49,207 nt of DNA, from the NCBI GenBank assembly GCA_012800795.1, contig JAAZIQ010000005.1, positions 1-49,207 on the forward strand. Reading direction: 5' to 3'. The translations under genes were made by a program, and so were the position numbers. Below, in pieces: positions 8,111-17,731 of the stretch. Position 1 is the first letter of the stretch, and the number at the start of each line of letters is the position of its first letter. This DNA comes from Bacillota bacterium. GTDB lineage: Bacteria; Bacillota; Dethiobacteria; Dethiobacterales; Dethiobacteraceae. The notes under the pieces were generated by a model that worked only from the letters and a program-made list of their open reading frames with translations, was not told the DNA's origin and did not search any database.

Positions 8111-9282
8111 TTTTCTTGCTGCAGGTAGGCTGCCAGAGCTGCCTGATAAATTATTTTGAGCGGGACGCCTTTTTGGCGTGCCAGTTTGGCGCAATCCTCA
8201 TATTCAGGGGCTGCGTTTTCGCTGCCTTCTTTTCCCATGGCAACCTTAATCCGAACAGGGCCATATTCTGTCTCAATGGATGTATGACGGCGCGAAAGCA
8301 TTATTTTATCATTGACGGCGCGCCTAATTCCCAAAGTTGTTGTTTCGCGAAAAATCATGTTAATTACCTGCTGTTCCTGTGCCGGATGCACCAGCACCGT
8401 CAGTTTTGTACCGGGGCGGTTTTTTTTCATATAAACGGGGGTAAGTGTTACATCTGCCGCTCCGGCTGCAAGTAATTGTTCTGTGAGATAACCAAAAAAC
8501 TCCGGATTCATATCATCGATAGTGCTTTCTAACACGCTGATGCTTCCGTGCAAGTAAGAAGAGCTGCTTTCGGTTTCACCCACTATCACGCGCAGCACAT
8601 TGGCGATGGGTAAATCCTTTGTCCCGGCACCGTAACCGATCTTTTGCACGGTATAGGGCGGAGGAGGGGAAAAGTCAGCCACTGTGGTTAAAATGGCAGC
8701 ACCGGTGGGAGTTAAAAGCTCGCCTTTAATGCCGCGGCTGTAAATGGGGACGCCTGCAAGTAACTCCAAAGTGGCCGGTGCCGGCACCGGCAGTTCACCG
8801 TGGGCACAGCGGACTGTGCCGCAGCCGGTATGGAGTGCCGAAGCATAAATGCGGTCCGCTTTCATTTCAGCCAGTGCTGCCGCCGCTCCCACGATATCAA
8901 CAATGGAATCGACGGCCCCTATTTCATGAAAATGAACTGTTTCCGGTGGTACCCCATGTACTTTGGCTTCTGCCTCTGCCAAACGGGCAAAGATGTCTAA
9001 AGCCAGCTGCTTTACTTCCGGGGTGAGGCTGCTGTTTGCCAGCATTTCTTTAATCTCGGCATAGTGGCGGTGCGGCTGCTGATCTTCTTGGACCAGCACT
9101 TTCAAAGCAGTAGCGGCTATACCATTTTTAGTTACTTGAGCTATCTGTAGCTCATAGCCTGAAAGCGGCAGCTTTGCCAGTTCTGCTTTAATGGCCTTAA
9201 GAGATGCACCTGCTGCTACCAGTGCCCCCAAAATCATATCGCCGCTGGCACCGCTAAAACAATCAAAATAAAGTATTTTCAC
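8101..9282 (-). CDS. larC: Nickel-pincer cofactor biosynthesis protein LarC
   Basis: LarC (DUF111 family) inserts nickel into the pyridinium dithiocarboxylate precursor of the nickel-pincer nucleotide cofactor, using CTP. The 393-residue sequence begins with the family signature YFDCFSGASGDMILGAL, followed by HFHEIGAVDSIVDIVG and HTGCGTVRCAHGELPVPAPAT. The C-terminal half includes ESTIDDMNPEFFGYL. It is one uninterrupted frame, whereas in Lactobacillus plantarum the gene is split and read by frameshift. It starts 2 bases after the larB stop, forming a leftward operon. No larE and no lactate-racemase-type larA are visible here, so they must lie elsewhere if the pathway is complete. Confidence 0.94.
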   Translation of the reverse strand: MKILYFDCFSGASGDMILGALVAAGASLKAIKAELAKLPLSGYELQIAQVTKNGIAATALKVLVQEDQQPHRHYAEIKEMLANSSLTPEVKQLALDIFARLAEAEAKVHGVPPETVHFHEIGAVDSIVDIVGAAAALAEMKADRIYASALHTGCGTVRCAHGELPVPAPATLELLAGVPIYSRGIKGELLTPTGAAILTTVADFSPPPPYTVQKIGYGAGTKDLPIANVLRVIVGETESSSSYLHGSISVLESTIDDMNPEFFGYLTEQLLAAGAADVTLTPVYMKKNRPGTKLTVLVHPAQEQQVINMIFRETTTLGIRRAVNDKIMLSRRHTSIETEYGPVRIKVAMGKEGSENAAPEYEDCAKLARQKGVPLKIIYQAALAAYLQQEKKR

Positions 9283-9284
9283 CT

Positions 9285-10049
9285 TTATTCCTCCCCATTG
9301 TTAGTTTGTAGGCGGTTAATTAAAGCGGCAGTATAACCTCCGCCAAAGCCATTATCAATATTGACCACGGCAACTCCGGTGGCACAGCTGTTAAGCATGG
9401 TTAACAATGGGGCAATACCGCCAAAATTGGCGCCATAGCCAACGGAAGTGGGAACGGCAATGACCGGCTTGTCCACCAGACCGCCTACCACACTGGCCAG
9501 GGCACCTTCCATGCCGGCCACCACCACAATAACATTGGCAGCTGCCAGTTTATCGACACCGGCAAAGAGGCGATGAATACCGGAAACACCCACATCATAA
9601 AGGCGTTCCACCCGGCTGCCCATAAGCCTTGCCGTAAGTGCCGCTTCTTCTGCCACCGGTAAATCGGCCGTGCCGGCGGCTACAATTAAAACCATGCCCG
9701 TTTCTTTTTCCGGCTGCCGGTTTACTACCACCGCCTTAGGCAGCTGGTGGTATTCGGCATCGGGAAAAACTTTTTTTAATGCATCAAAAACATGGGGTTC
9801 TGCCCGCGTCGCCAAAACATTATTGGTGGTTTCGGCCATTCTTTCCGCTATTTTAACAATCTGTTCCGTTGTTTTTCCCGGGCAGAAAATAACTTCCGGA
9901 AAACCTTGGCGCAAAGCCCGGTGATGATCAAGCTTGGCAAAACCTAAATCTTCAAATTCTAAATGGCGCAGCCTTTCCAATGCTTCTTCAACGGTCAGGT
10001 CACTGTTTTGCACGTTTGTCAGCAGTGAGCGCAAATATTTTTTGTCCAT
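9285..10049 (-). CDS. larB: Pyridinium-3,5-biscarboxylic acid mononucleotide synthase LarB
   Basis: LarB carboxylates and hydrolyses nicotinic acid adenine dinucleotide, the first step of nickel-pincer cofactor synthesis. The 254-residue protein has the PurE-like C-terminal half with GTADLPVAEEAALTARLMG, VVVAGMEGALASVVGGLV and PVIAVPTSVGYGANFGG. These distinguish LarB from true PurE. The N-terminal part (VEEALERLRHLEFEDLGFAKLD) also fits LarB. The start ATG has a GGGGGGAACTC leader. It is the promoter-proximal gene of the larBC pair, transcribed away from tsaC. Confidence 0.94.
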   Translation of the reverse strand: MDKKYLRSLLTNVQNSDLTVEEALERLRHLEFEDLGFAKLDHHRALRQGFPEVIFCPGKTTEQIVKIAERMAETTNNVLATRAEPHVFDALKKVFPDAEYHQLPKAVVVNRQPEKETGMVLIVAAGTADLPVAEEAALTARLMGSRVERLYDVGVSGIHRLFAGVDKLAAANVIVVVAGMEGALASVVGGLVDKPVIAVPTSVGYGANFGGIAPLLTMLNSCATGVAVVNIDNGFGGGYTAALINRLQTNNGEE

Positions 10050-10136
10050 GAGTTCCCCCCTGCAAAAATATTCTGGTGTTAATAATTTATCATATTTTCA
10101 TGCCGATGGTAATGGGATGCGGTGACAAAGCGCATT

Positions 10137-10166
10137 TTGGGCACAATATTTTAAAGGAATTATAAT
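10137..10166 (+). promoter_or_regulatory. Possible sigma-A promoter before tsaC
   Basis: A perfect -10 TATAAT lies at 10161-10166 in the larB-tsaC divergent gap. The best -35, TTGGGC at 10137-10142 with an 18-base spacer, is weak. The start codon lies 54 bases downstream of the -10. Confidence 0.4.
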
Positions 10167-10219
10167 CTATTTTGTCGAACAAGTAATTTTTATTGTTAAC
10201 TTTTTATGGTGAGGGCTAG

Positions 10220-11290
10220 ATGATTAAAACTACCGCTAAAGGGACAAAAATATTTACCGTCTCAAGTTCCGCTGCGCCTGAAATCAGAGCAGTAGCTGAA
10301 CTGATTCGGGCGGGAGAACTGGTCGCCTTTCCGACGGAAACGGTATACGGTCTTGGCGCCCATGCTCTGCGGGCAGATGCCGTGGCTAAAATTTTTGCTG
10401 CCAAAGAACGCCCTGCCGATAACCCGCTGATTATACATATTTATGATTTAAGGCAGCTAAAAACTTTAGCAGCGGATATTCCGGAGGAAGCCTGGCAGTT
10501 AGCCCATCATTTTTGGCCGGGGCCGCTGACTTTAATTCTACGGAAGAAAGCCCAAGTGCCGGATCTTGTCACAGGTGGCCTGGATAGCGTGGCGATACGT
10601 ATGCCTAACCATACTCTTGCTTTGGCTTTACTGCAGCAAGCGGATGTACCGGTGGCGGCACCCAGTGCCAACCTCTCCGGCCGCCCCAGCCCCACTACGG
10701 CTGATCATGTGCTGACAGATTTAGACGGCCGCATTGCCGCCGTTTTAGACGGCGGCCCATGCAGCGTGGGGGTGGAATCAACGGTGCTGGATATTCGCCA
10801 AGGCGAGCCCAAAATATTGCGCCCCGGCGGAGTTACGCCGGAAGAAATCAGCGCGGTTTTGCGCCGCCCCTGCTCTCTAGTGCACTGGCTGCCCCAAAGT
10901 GAGGATGCACCGCCTTCACCCGGTTTAAAATATTTGCACTATGCACCGCGTGCGCCTTTATATCTGCTGACAGGGGCACCGGAAAGGCAAATAAAAAAAA
11001 TGCAAGAGCTGCTGCAAAACTTTCAGGCCGAGGGTAAACGTGTGGGCTTGCTTGTCTCGCAAGAAAGCGCAGGCAAATTTTCGGGTGCAGAAATTATTGT
11101 TTTAGGCAGCCGCCGGCGGCCGGATCAGCTGGCGGCGGGACTATTTGCCGCCTTGCGCAGTTTTGATGAGAAACAGGTTGATGTGATTCTTGCCGAAGGA
11201 TATAGTAAGAAGGGCGTGGGCCTGGCAGTGATGAATCGCTTGCAAAAGGCAGCCGGTCCGCGGGTAATTAATGTGGGAGGAGATGAATAA
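10220..11290 (+). CDS. tsaC: L-threonylcarbamoyladenylate synthase (Sua5/YwlC type)
   Basis: This enzyme makes threonylcarbamoyl-AMP from threonine, bicarbonate and ATP for the t6A37 modification of ANN-decoding tRNAs. The 356-residue length shows it is the long Sua5/YwlC form: a YrdC catalytic domain (about 15-215) with FPTETVYGLGAHA, KERPADNPLIIHI and PSANLSGRPSPTTADHV, then a C-terminal Sua5 domain (about 235-356). It overlaps ywlE by one base (TAATG). The order tsaC-ywlE-rpiB-glyA-upp mirrors B. subtilis ywlC-ywlE-ywlF-glyA-upp, although ywlD and ywlG are missing here. Confidence 0.95.
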   Translation: MIKTTAKGTKIFTVSSSAAPEIRAVAELIRAGELVAFPTETVYGLGAHALRADAVAKIFAAKERPADNPLIIHIYDLRQLKTLAADIPEEAWQLAHHFWPGPLTLILRKKAQVPDLVTGGLDSVAIRMPNHTLALALLQQADVPVAAPSANLSGRPSPTTADHVLTDLDGRIAAVLDGGPCSVGVESTVLDIRQGEPKILRPGGVTPEEISAVLRRPCSLVHWLPQSEDAPPSPGLKYLHYAPRAPLYLLTGAPERQIKKMQELLQNFQAEGKRVGLLVSQESAGKFSGAEIIVLGSRRRPDQLAAGLFAALRSFDEKQVDVILAEGYSKKGVGLAVMNRLQKAAGPRVINVGGDE

Positions 11291-11766
11291 TGTCCTCAAA
11301 AAAGAAATTATTGCTTTTTGTCTGTACAGGAAATACCTGTCGCAGCCCGCTGGCGCAAGTGATAGCTGCCCGCCTGCTGGAAAAGGAGGGTTTAAGTGAC
11401 TGGACTGTTGCTTCGGCAGGGCTGGCGGCTTTAAACGGCATGTCAGCCAGTCGGCAGGCGCTGACGGTGGCTAATACTTTGGGACTGGATTTGGCCTTGC
11501 ATCAGTCCAGAAGTTTGACGGAGGAATTGGCGGCAAAAGCGGAATTAATTTTAGTTATGACGCAGGCACATAAAGAAATGCTGCTGAAAATACTGCCCCA
11601 GTATGGGGAAAAAGTTTTTACGCTCAAAGAATTTATCGGACAAACAGGTGATATAGCCGATCCTTTCGGCGGCAGTGTGGCGGTCTACATGGAAACGGCA
11701 CAGGAGCTGCAGGATTTACTGCAACTTGCCGTTAAGAAATTAGCAAATCCAAACGATAAAGATTAA
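11290..11766 (+). CDS. ywlE: Low-molecular-weight phosphatase, probable protein arginine phosphatase
   Basis: The 158-residue protein is of the LMW phosphatase family, with the P-loop CTGNTCRSP near the N-terminus and the acid-loop DPF near residue 123. The threonine four residues after the catalytic cysteine (CTGNT) is the residue that gives B. subtilis YwlE its preference for phosphoarginine; tyrosine phosphatases usually have Ile or Val there. I therefore favour protein arginine phosphatase over tyrosine phosphatase. The partner kinase McsB is not in this window. Its position between tsaC and rpiB is the same as for ywlE in Bacillus. Confidence 0.88.
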   Translation: MSSKKKLLLFVCTGNTCRSPLAQVIAARLLEKEGLSDWTVASAGLAALNGMSASRQALTVANTLGLDLALHQSRSLTEELAAKAELILVMTQAHKEMLLKILPQYGEKVFTLKEFIGQTGDIADPFGGSVAVYMETAQELQDLLQLAVKKLANPNDKD

Positions 11767-11781
11767 AGGCGGGAGGGAAAA

Positions 11782-12237
11782 ATGAAAATAGCGATTGCCA
11801 GTGATCACGGCGGAGTAAATTTGAAGCGCCACATCCTGAAGTTCTTGGCAGAACAAAACTATCATTTTTATGATTTTGGTACTTTTTCTGACGAATCGGT
11901 TGATTATCCCGATTTTGCAGAGCTGGCGGCAGAGGCGGTGGCTAAGGGAGATTATGACTTGGGAATTATTTGCTGTGGGACAGGCATTGGTGTCAGCATT
12001 GCCGCCAATAAAGTGCCCGGTATTCGTGCCGCCCTTTGCCATGATACATTTTCTGCCCGCATGAGCCGCGAACATAATGATGCCAACATTCTTGCTTTAG
12101 GTGAGCGGGTGGTGGGACCGGGACTGGCGGTGGATATTGTGGCTGCTTTTTTGCAGGCAGAGCACGCCGGCGGCCGCCATGCCCGACGGGTGGCTAAAAT
12201 TAAAGCAATTGAGGAAAAATACGCCAAACAGGGGTAA
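11782..12237 (+). CDS. rpiB: Ribose-5-phosphate isomerase B
   Basis: RpiB interconverts ribose 5-phosphate and ribulose 5-phosphate in the pentose phosphate pathway. The 151-residue sequence starts with the substrate-binding [10 protein letters not shown]. It contains [24 protein letters not shown], which includes the catalytic cysteine, and [18 protein letters not shown]. Length and motifs are normal for the family. A GGCGGGAGGG site precedes the ATG. The neighbours on both sides are closely spaced and on the same strand, so it is in the tsaC-to-comEB transcription unit. Confidence 0.96.
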   Translation: MKIAIASDHGGVNLKRHILKFLAEQNYHFYDFGTFSDESVDYPDFAELAAEAVAKGDYDLGIICCGTGIGVSIAANKVPGIRAALCHDTFSARMSREHNDANILALGERVVGPGLAVDIVAAFLQAEHAGGRHARRVAKIKAIEEKYAKQG

Positions 12238-12247
12238 GGAGGAACAG

Positions 12248-13483
12248 ATGAGCAAACTGCATTTATTTGATCCGGAAATTGCGCAGGCCATTGAAGCAGA
12301 AAAAAGTAGGCAGCAGGACCACTTGGAATTAATTGCTTCAGAAAATTATGTCAGCCGGGCGGTGATGGAAGCCCAAGGGTCTCTTTTAACCAATAAGTAT
12401 GCCGAAGGCTATCCCGGCCGTCGCTATTATGGGGGCTGTGAACATGTGGATGAGGTGGAAAGATTGGCACAAAAGCGGGCTAAAGAGCTTTTTTTAGCCG
12501 AGCATGCCAATGTGCAGCCTCATTCCGGGGCCAGTGCCAATTTAGCCGTTTATTTGGCTGCCCTCAAAACCGGAGATACCATTTTAGGTATGAATTTAGC
12601 CCATGGTGGGCATTTGACCCACGGCGCGGCGGTAAATCTATCCGGTAAATACTTTAGGACGGTGGCTTATGGGGTAAATCCTGAAACCGGTTATTTAGAT
12701 TATGACCAGGTGGAATCGCTGGCCCAAAAATATAAACCCCGTCTGATTATCGCCGGTGCCAGCGCTTATCCACGCATTATTGATTTTGCCGCTTTTCGCC
12801 AGATTGCCGATCGGGTAGGCGCTTACTTAATGGTGGATATGGCCCATATTGCCGGATTGGTGGCGGCAGGAATACATCCTTCCCCCCTGCCGGTGGCGGA
12901 ATTTGTTACCACCACAACCCATAAAACATTACGGGGACCTCGCGGCGGCATGATTTTCTGTCAGCAGGAGTATGCCCCTGCCATTGATAAAGCCGTTTTC
13001 CCGGGTTTGCAGGGCGGACCGCTGATGCATGTCATTGCCGCTAAAGCCGTCAGCCTGAAAGAGGCACTGCAGCCGGAGTTTAATGATTATGCCCGTCAAA
13101 TTGTGGCCAATGCCAAGGCTTTAGCAGCGCGTCTTTTGGAGCACGGCTATGACTTGGTTTCCGGCGGCACTGATAACCATTTATTATTAATTGATTTGCG
13201 CAATGTCGGTCTGACGGGCAAAGAAGCAGAAGATCTTCTCCATGACGTGGGCATTACTGCTAATAAAAACACTGTGCCCTTTGATACTGCCAGCCCCTTT
13301 GTTACCAGTGGAATTCGCCTTGGTACACCGGCCGTGACTTCGCGGGGGATGAAGGAACAGGAAATGATAATAATTGCTGATTTAATTAACAAAATATTAA
13401 AAAACAAAGGAGATGAAAGGATACGGGCGCAAGTTCGGCGAAGTGTAGCTGAGCTTTGTGCAGCATTTCCAATTTATGAGTAA
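12248..13483 (+). CDS. glyA: Serine hydroxymethyltransferase
   Basis: GlyA is the PLP enzyme that converts serine and tetrahydrofolate to glycine and 5,10-methylene-THF. The 411-residue sequence has LIASENYVS, the [18 protein letters not shown] segment, and the PLP lysine in [15 protein letters not shown] chose ATG at 12248 because AAGGAGGAAC lies just upstream and the protein then starts at the usual position; the open frame upstream of it overlaps rpiB in another frame. It overlaps upp by 8 bases. With upp and comEB next, the block supplies one-carbon units and pyrimidines. Confidence 0.97.
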   Translation: MSKLHLFDPEIAQAIEAEKSRQQDHLELIASENYVSRAVMEAQGSLLTNKYAEGYPGRRYYGGCEHVDEVERLAQKRAKELFLAEHANVQPHSGASANLAVYLAALKTGDTILGMNLAHGGHLTHGAAVNLSGKYFRTVAYGVNPETGYLDYDQVESLAQKYKPRLIIAGASAYPRIIDFAAFRQIADRVGAYLMVDMAHIAGLVAAGIHPSPLPVAEFVTTTTHKTLRGPRGGMIFCQQEYAPAIDKAVFPGLQGGPLMHVIAAKAVSLKEALQPEFNDYARQIVANAKALAARLLEHGYDLVSGGTDNHLLLIDLRNVGLTGKEAEDLLHDVGITANKNTVPFDTASPFVTSGIRLGTPAVTSRGMKEQEMIIIADLINKILKNKGDERIRAQVRRSVAELCAAFPIYE

Positions 13484-14108
13484 GCTGAGAACTTTTATTT
13501 TCGACCACCCTCTTTTAGATGATAAGTTGGCCCGACTGCGGGATCGCAATACTAAAGTGGCTGAATTCCGCCAATTGGTAGAAGAGATTACCGTCCTGAT
13601 GCTTTATGAAGTTAGTAAAACACTGCCCTGTACTACCCGTGAAGTGGAAACCCCTTTAATGAAAACAAGCTGCCGTGTTCTTGCCGGCCCTACTCCGGTT
13701 TTAGTGCCGATTCTGCGGGCCGGCTTGGCCATGGTGGATCCGCTATTGAAATGGCTGCCTGATTCCCCGGTCGGGCATGTGGGTTTGGCCCGGGACCATG
13801 AAACGCTGGAACCTATTCGCTACTTGGTAAAACTGCCCCCAATGGCTGGGCGCCCCGTCTGGGTATTGGACCCCATGCTGGCTACCGGCGGTTCCATTAG
13901 TGAAGCTTTAAGCATCCTTAAAGAACATGGGGCGGATAATATCTGTCTTTTTACCATTATTGCCGCGCCGGAGGGAGTGGCGCGCCTGGAAAAAACACAT
14001 CCCGATGTGCAGCTTTTTATTGCCAAATTGGATGAGCGTCTTAATGATAAAGGCTATATTTTGCCCGGCCTTGGTGATGCCGGTGATCGCTTGTATGGGA
14101 CAGAATAA
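13476..14108 (+). CDS. upp: Uracil phosphoribosyltransferase
   Basis: Upp salvages uracil to UMP using PRPP. The 210-residue sequence has the expected start ([12 protein letters not shown]), [15 protein letters not shown], and the PRPP-binding loop [16 protein letters not shown]; the C-terminus [13 protein letters not shown] is typical. The chosen ATG lies inside the last codons of glyA; no strong ribosome-binding site precedes it, so translation is probably coupled to glyA. A GTG at 13458 is an alternative start adding six residues. Confidence 0.96.
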   Translation: MSKLRTFIFDHPLLDDKLARLRDRNTKVAEFRQLVEEITVLMLYEVSKTLPCTTREVETPLMKTSCRVLAGPTPVLVPILRAGLAMVDPLLKWLPDSPVGHVGLARDHETLEPIRYLVKLPPMAGRPVWVLDPMLATGGSISEALSILKEHGADNICLFTIIAAPEGVARLEKTHPDVQLFIAKLDERLNDKGYILPGLGDAGDRLYGTE

Positions 14109-14127
14109 TGAGGGAGAGTGAGAAGCA

Positions 14128-14568
14128 ATGCGTCCCGCATGGGATGATTATTTTATGGAGATAACACGGATGGTGGCTACTCGTTCCACCTGCCTGCGGC
14201 GTTCTGTCGGCGCCGTTATCATTAAAGATAAGCGCATTTTAGCCACCGGCTATAATGGTGCTCCCAGCGGATTGGCCCACTGTGAAGAAGTGGGCTGTAT
14301 CCGCCAGCAAAAACAGGTGCCTTCCGGGGAAAGGCATGAGTTGTGCCGCGGTCTGCATGCGGAACAAAACGCCATTTTGCAGGCAGCAATGTATGGAGTT
14401 TCCATCAGCGGTGCCACCATTTATTGTACTACCCATCCCTGTGTAGTTTGTGCCAAAATGATTATTAATGCCGGCATGAAAGAAATTGTCATTGCTGAAG
14501 GTTACCCTGATGAGATGTCGGCCCAAATGTTGGCAGAAGCCGGAATTAAGGTGCGCCGCCTGGGCTAG
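14128..14568 (+). CDS. comEB: Deoxycytidylate deaminase (ComEB-like)
   Basis: The 146-residue protein is a zinc-dependent dCMP deaminase, which converts dCMP to dUMP for thymidylate synthesis. The zinc motif is complete: HAEQNAI (His ligand and catalytic Glu) and [11 protein letters not shown] (two Cys ligands). The extra cysteines and histidine in the segment [11 protein letters not shown]...GERHELCRG are typical of the dCMP deaminase/ComEB group rather than cytidine deaminase. It has its own GAGGGAGAGTGAGAAG leader. In many Bacillota this gene is next to the ATP synthase operon, as here. Confidence 0.93.
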   Translation: MRPAWDDYFMEITRMVATRSTCLRRSVGAVIIKDKRILATGYNGAPSGLAHCEEVGCIRQQKQVPSGERHELCRGLHAEQNAILQAAMYGVSISGATIYCTTHPCVVCAKMIINAGMKEIVIAEGYPDEMSAQMLAEAGIKVRRLG

Positions 14569-14874
14569 CCGGCTTGTGAATAAAAGAACAATATTTGAGA
14601 ATTTTTTCACAATCTTGACGATTCCGACTTATTTAGAGGAAAAAGGAAACCAGGATTTTGTGTCGAACTGCTAAAATAAGCATGCATGCACAATTTTCCA
14701 CCTGCATATGCATGCATATGCAGGTAAGTGGCCGGGTGCCGGATGATCGCTTTAAATAAATACTTTTGTGCCCGGTTTAATGATTTAGGCAGACGGTAAT
14801 AATAATGCGGACAAAGGAATAGTATTTGCCGGAACTGCTGTTTGGAGTAGTCTGCATAAGGGAGGTGAAAATGT
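14569..14874 (+). promoter_or_regulatory. 306-base leader of the V-type ATPase operon
   Basis: This gap holds no gene I can support. It must carry the control region of the ATPase operon. It contains the ATGCAT-rich element at 14680-14690, the 26-bp palindrome at 14700-14725, a TTGACG at 14615-14620 that could be a -35 box but lacks a convincing -10 at normal spacing, and a strong GGAGGTG site at its end. A GCCGGGTGCC/GTGCCCGG pair around 14730-14778 could form a weak stem. Confidence 0.5.
14700..14725. repeat. Perfect 26-bp palindrome upstream of the ATPase operon
   Basis: The left half ACCTGCATATGCA is followed directly by its exact reverse complement TGCATATGCAGGT, with no spacer. A related alternating block GCATGCATGCA lies 10 bases upstream (14680-14690). 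A spacerless palindrome is more like a binding site for a dimeric protein, or a cruciform, than a terminator; no T tract follows. The regulator is unknown. Confidence 0.85.
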
Positions 14875-15210
14875 TTGTTAGGGGATGTAATTAAGGATAT
14901 TCGAGCTGCTGAACAAAAAGCTGAAGAAATAAAACAGCAAGCTCAAGCAGAAGCCCGGCGTATTATCCGCGAAGCTGAGATCAGGGCAGCGGAAATTGTT
15001 GAGAAAAGTGTTGCCGCAGCAGAAGCAGAAGGCCGTCAGCAGTTGGCGGCAGTAGAAACAGACAGTGACAGTATAACAGCGTCTATTCGAGAGCGCACAG
15101 CAGCGGAAATTGAACAGTTGGTTGCTGCTGCCCGTGACAAACAGGAAGCTGCCATAACTATGGTCATGGAGAGGATAGTGAAATACTATGAGCATAGCAA
15201 AAATGAGTAA
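14875..15210 (+). CDS. ntpF: V-type ATPase peripheral-stalk subunit (G/H; NtpF in Enterococcus)
   Basis: The first gene of the ATPase operon encodes a 111-residue, almost wholly helical, Ala/Glu/Arg/Gln-rich coiled coil. This is as expected for the G/H peripheral-stalk subunit that pairs with subunit E. The start is TTG at 14875, 7 bases after a strong GGGAGGTG site; the nearby ATG at 14871 leads to a stop after 7 codons. It overlaps the subunit I gene by 23 bases. Identity rests on composition, length and operon position more than on sharp motifs. Confidence 0.82.
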   Translation: MLGDVIKDIRAAEQKAEEIKQQAQAEARRIIREAEIRAAEIVEKSVAAAEAEGRQQLAAVETDSDSITASIRERTAAEIEQLVAAARDKQEAAITMVMERIVKYYEHSKNE

Positions 15211-17149
15211 AGTCACTTTACTCGCCCACCAGACCGACAAGAAAAAAATTCTCGAGCTTTTGCAGCAGTCCGGGGTGCTGGAAATTAGTGACATTACTGA
15301 GCAGTTGGCTACAGAGGAAGAGCTCGCCGGCCTTCTGAAACAGGATGACGAGCAGGAAGCCATGCAGGAAGTGGAAAAGAGCATGGCCGAAGTTCGTTAT
15401 AGTTTGGACTTTCTTGACCGTTATCACCGCGTCAATAAAGGCCTCTTAGACGACTTATTGGCAGAAAAGAAGGCACTGACCATCACAGAAGTTAAGCAGA
15501 AAGTTCCTCAGTGGGCTGAGCTTAGCCGTAAAGTTTATCAGACCCTTAAAGCAGTTGATGAACAGTTGCTGGCTTTGCGCAATGAAGAAACACATTTGCT
15601 CAATCTGCAGAAGCAATTACTGCCGTGGGAGAAGCTGCCTTTAGCTTTGGAAGAAATAAAAGACAGCAGAAAAGTTCGCCTCGAACTGGGCACCGTCCCT
15701 GTTTCGCAGCTGCCGGTTCTTCATGAACAGCTGCAGGAGGACGAGGTAGCCTATTACCTGGAAGAGGTTGACAGCAAGCGCGGCGAAGCTTTTATCTTCC
15801 TGGCCAGTTACATTGCCGATGATGAATTGGTGCAAAATGCTTTAAAGCAGGTTAATTTTAACCGCCATCTACTTCCCCGGCTGACAGGAACGGCAGCAGA
15901 AAATTTAGCTAAAGTAGAACAGCAGCTTTTGGAGCTGGAAAAAACAAGAGAGCAACTGCTGGCCCAAATAGAAGCTCAGGTTCAATACCGTGAAATACTG
16001 TACTGTTATAATGATTATCTTACAGTGCAGCAGGACAGAAATCAATCGGTGGAGCTTCTGGGGCGTACTGACAGTACCTTTTTACTGGAAGGCTGGGTGC
16101 CGACGGCTGAAGTGGATAGGCTGCGGCAGAAAATATTGGCTGTAAGCGATAGCATTGAAATTTCTGTGCGTGAGCCCTATGAAGGAGAAGATTTCCCGGT
16201 TCAGCTGGAAAATAAGCCCTTCTTTACCCCCTATGAATTTGTGACTAACCTTTATGGTGCACCAAATCCTTATGGTGTTGATCCGACCGCTCCTTTTACC
16301 CCCTTCTTTATTATCTTCTTTGGTTTGTGTTTAACAGACGCCGGTTACGGTGTTGTCCTGATGCTGCTTTCAGCCTTGGGACTGAAAAAGGTTAAGGGGG
16401 AGTCGGTGCGTAACCTACTTAAGATACTTTTTGCCTGCGGCATTTCCACCGTTGTCTTTGGTTGGTTAGTTGGCGGTTGGTTTGGTTATCCACTCTTTGG
16501 TGCTCCCTTACTTTTTGATGCCCTAAATGACCCAATGCGCTTACTCGTCTACTCTTTGGCCTTAGGTCTTTTGCACATTTTCTGGGGGATGGCTGTGAAG
16601 TTCATCACTTTGATCAAAGAAGGGGAAATTTTTGCTGCTCTGGCGGACGTGGGCTTGTGGTATGGCCTCATTATTGGTTTGCTGCTGCTGGCTCTGCCCG
16701 GTACAGCGGGTCTTGGTAAAAACTTGGCACTAGTCAGTGCCATTGGTTTAGTCCTTACTCAGGGACGTTCGCAGCCAACACTGATTAAAAAGTTCTTCTC
16801 AGGCTTACTTTCCCTCTACGATATTACGGGTTACTTTAGTGATTTATTATCGTACTCGCGTCTGCTGGCCCTGGGGCTTGCGACCGGGGTGGTTAGCCTG
16901 ACTGTTAACACCATGGCAGATTTGTTGAAAGGGCATCCGATAGGCTATATTGCAATAGCGGTGCTGCTGCTGGGCGGACACACCTTTAACCTGGCCATTA
17001 ATGCCCTAGGATCCTTTATTCATTCCGCTCGTCTGCAGTACATTGAATTCTATAATCGTTTTTATGAAGGCGGCGGACGTGCTTTTAAGCCTTTCCGTTT
17101 TAAAACACAACATATTGAAATTTTAAGTGAGGAAACCCAGGGAAATTAA
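15188..17149 (+). CDS. ntpI: V-type ATPase subunit I (a-subunit)
   Basis: Subunit I forms the stator half of the membrane ion path. The 653-residue protein has an N-terminal cytoplasmic domain with long coiled coils (about 1-340), then a membrane domain with seven or eight segments. The segment FSDLLSYSRLLALGLATGVV near residue 560 carries the arginine expected to face the rotor-ring carboxylate. The motif FFGLCLTDAGYGVVL near residue 380 is typical. It overlaps the preceding gene, and an ATG five codons in is an alternative start. It works with the K ring downstream, which is predicted to carry Na+. Confidence 0.95.
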   Translation: MSIAKMSKVTLLAHQTDKKKILELLQQSGVLEISDITEQLATEEELAGLLKQDDEQEAMQEVEKSMAEVRYSLDFLDRYHRVNKGLLDDLLAEKKALTITEVKQKVPQWAELSRKVYQTLKAVDEQLLALRNEETHLLNLQKQLLPWEKLPLALEEIKDSRKVRLELGTVPVSQLPVLHEQLQEDEVAYYLEEVDSKRGEAFIFLASYIADDELVQNALKQVNFNRHLLPRLTGTAAENLAKVEQQLLELEKTREQLLAQIEAQVQYREILYCYNDYLTVQQDRNQSVELLGRTDSTFLLEGWVPTAEVDRLRQKILAVSDSIEISVREPYEGEDFPVQLENKPFFTPYEFVTNLYGAPNPYGVDPTAPFTPFFIIFFGLCLTDAGYGVVLMLLSALGLKKVKGESVRNLLKILFACGISTVVFGWLVGGWFGYPLFGAPLLFDALNDPMRLLVYSLALGLLHIFWGMAVKFITLIKEGEIFAALADVGLWYGLIIGLLLLALPGTAGLGKNLALVSAIGLVLTQGRSQPTLIKKFFSGLLSLYDITGYFSDLLSYSRLLALGLATGVVSLTVNTMADLLKGHPIGYIAIAVLLLGGHTFNLAINALGSFIHSARLQYIEFYNRFYEGGGRAFKPFRFKTQHIEILSEETQGN

Positions 17150-17203
17150 ATAACCTGGAAGAGAAAACAAAAAATAAAATTAAAGCACGCGCAGGTGGCA
17201 TAA

Positions 17204-17719
<516 letters not shown>

Positions 17720-17731
17720 GGAGGGCGCCTA

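Noticed and set aside
8116-9026. Plus-strand frames across larC
   Set aside because: They are antisense to a well-conserved gene and have no ribosome-binding sites or family resemblance.
12101-12247. N-terminal extension of glyA
   Set aside because: The open frame runs into rpiB in another frame, but a strong ribosome-binding site and the usual SHMT N-terminus place the start at 12248.
14700-14725. CRISPR repeat or terminator at the palindrome
   Set aside because: There is one copy with no spacer array, and no T tract follows.
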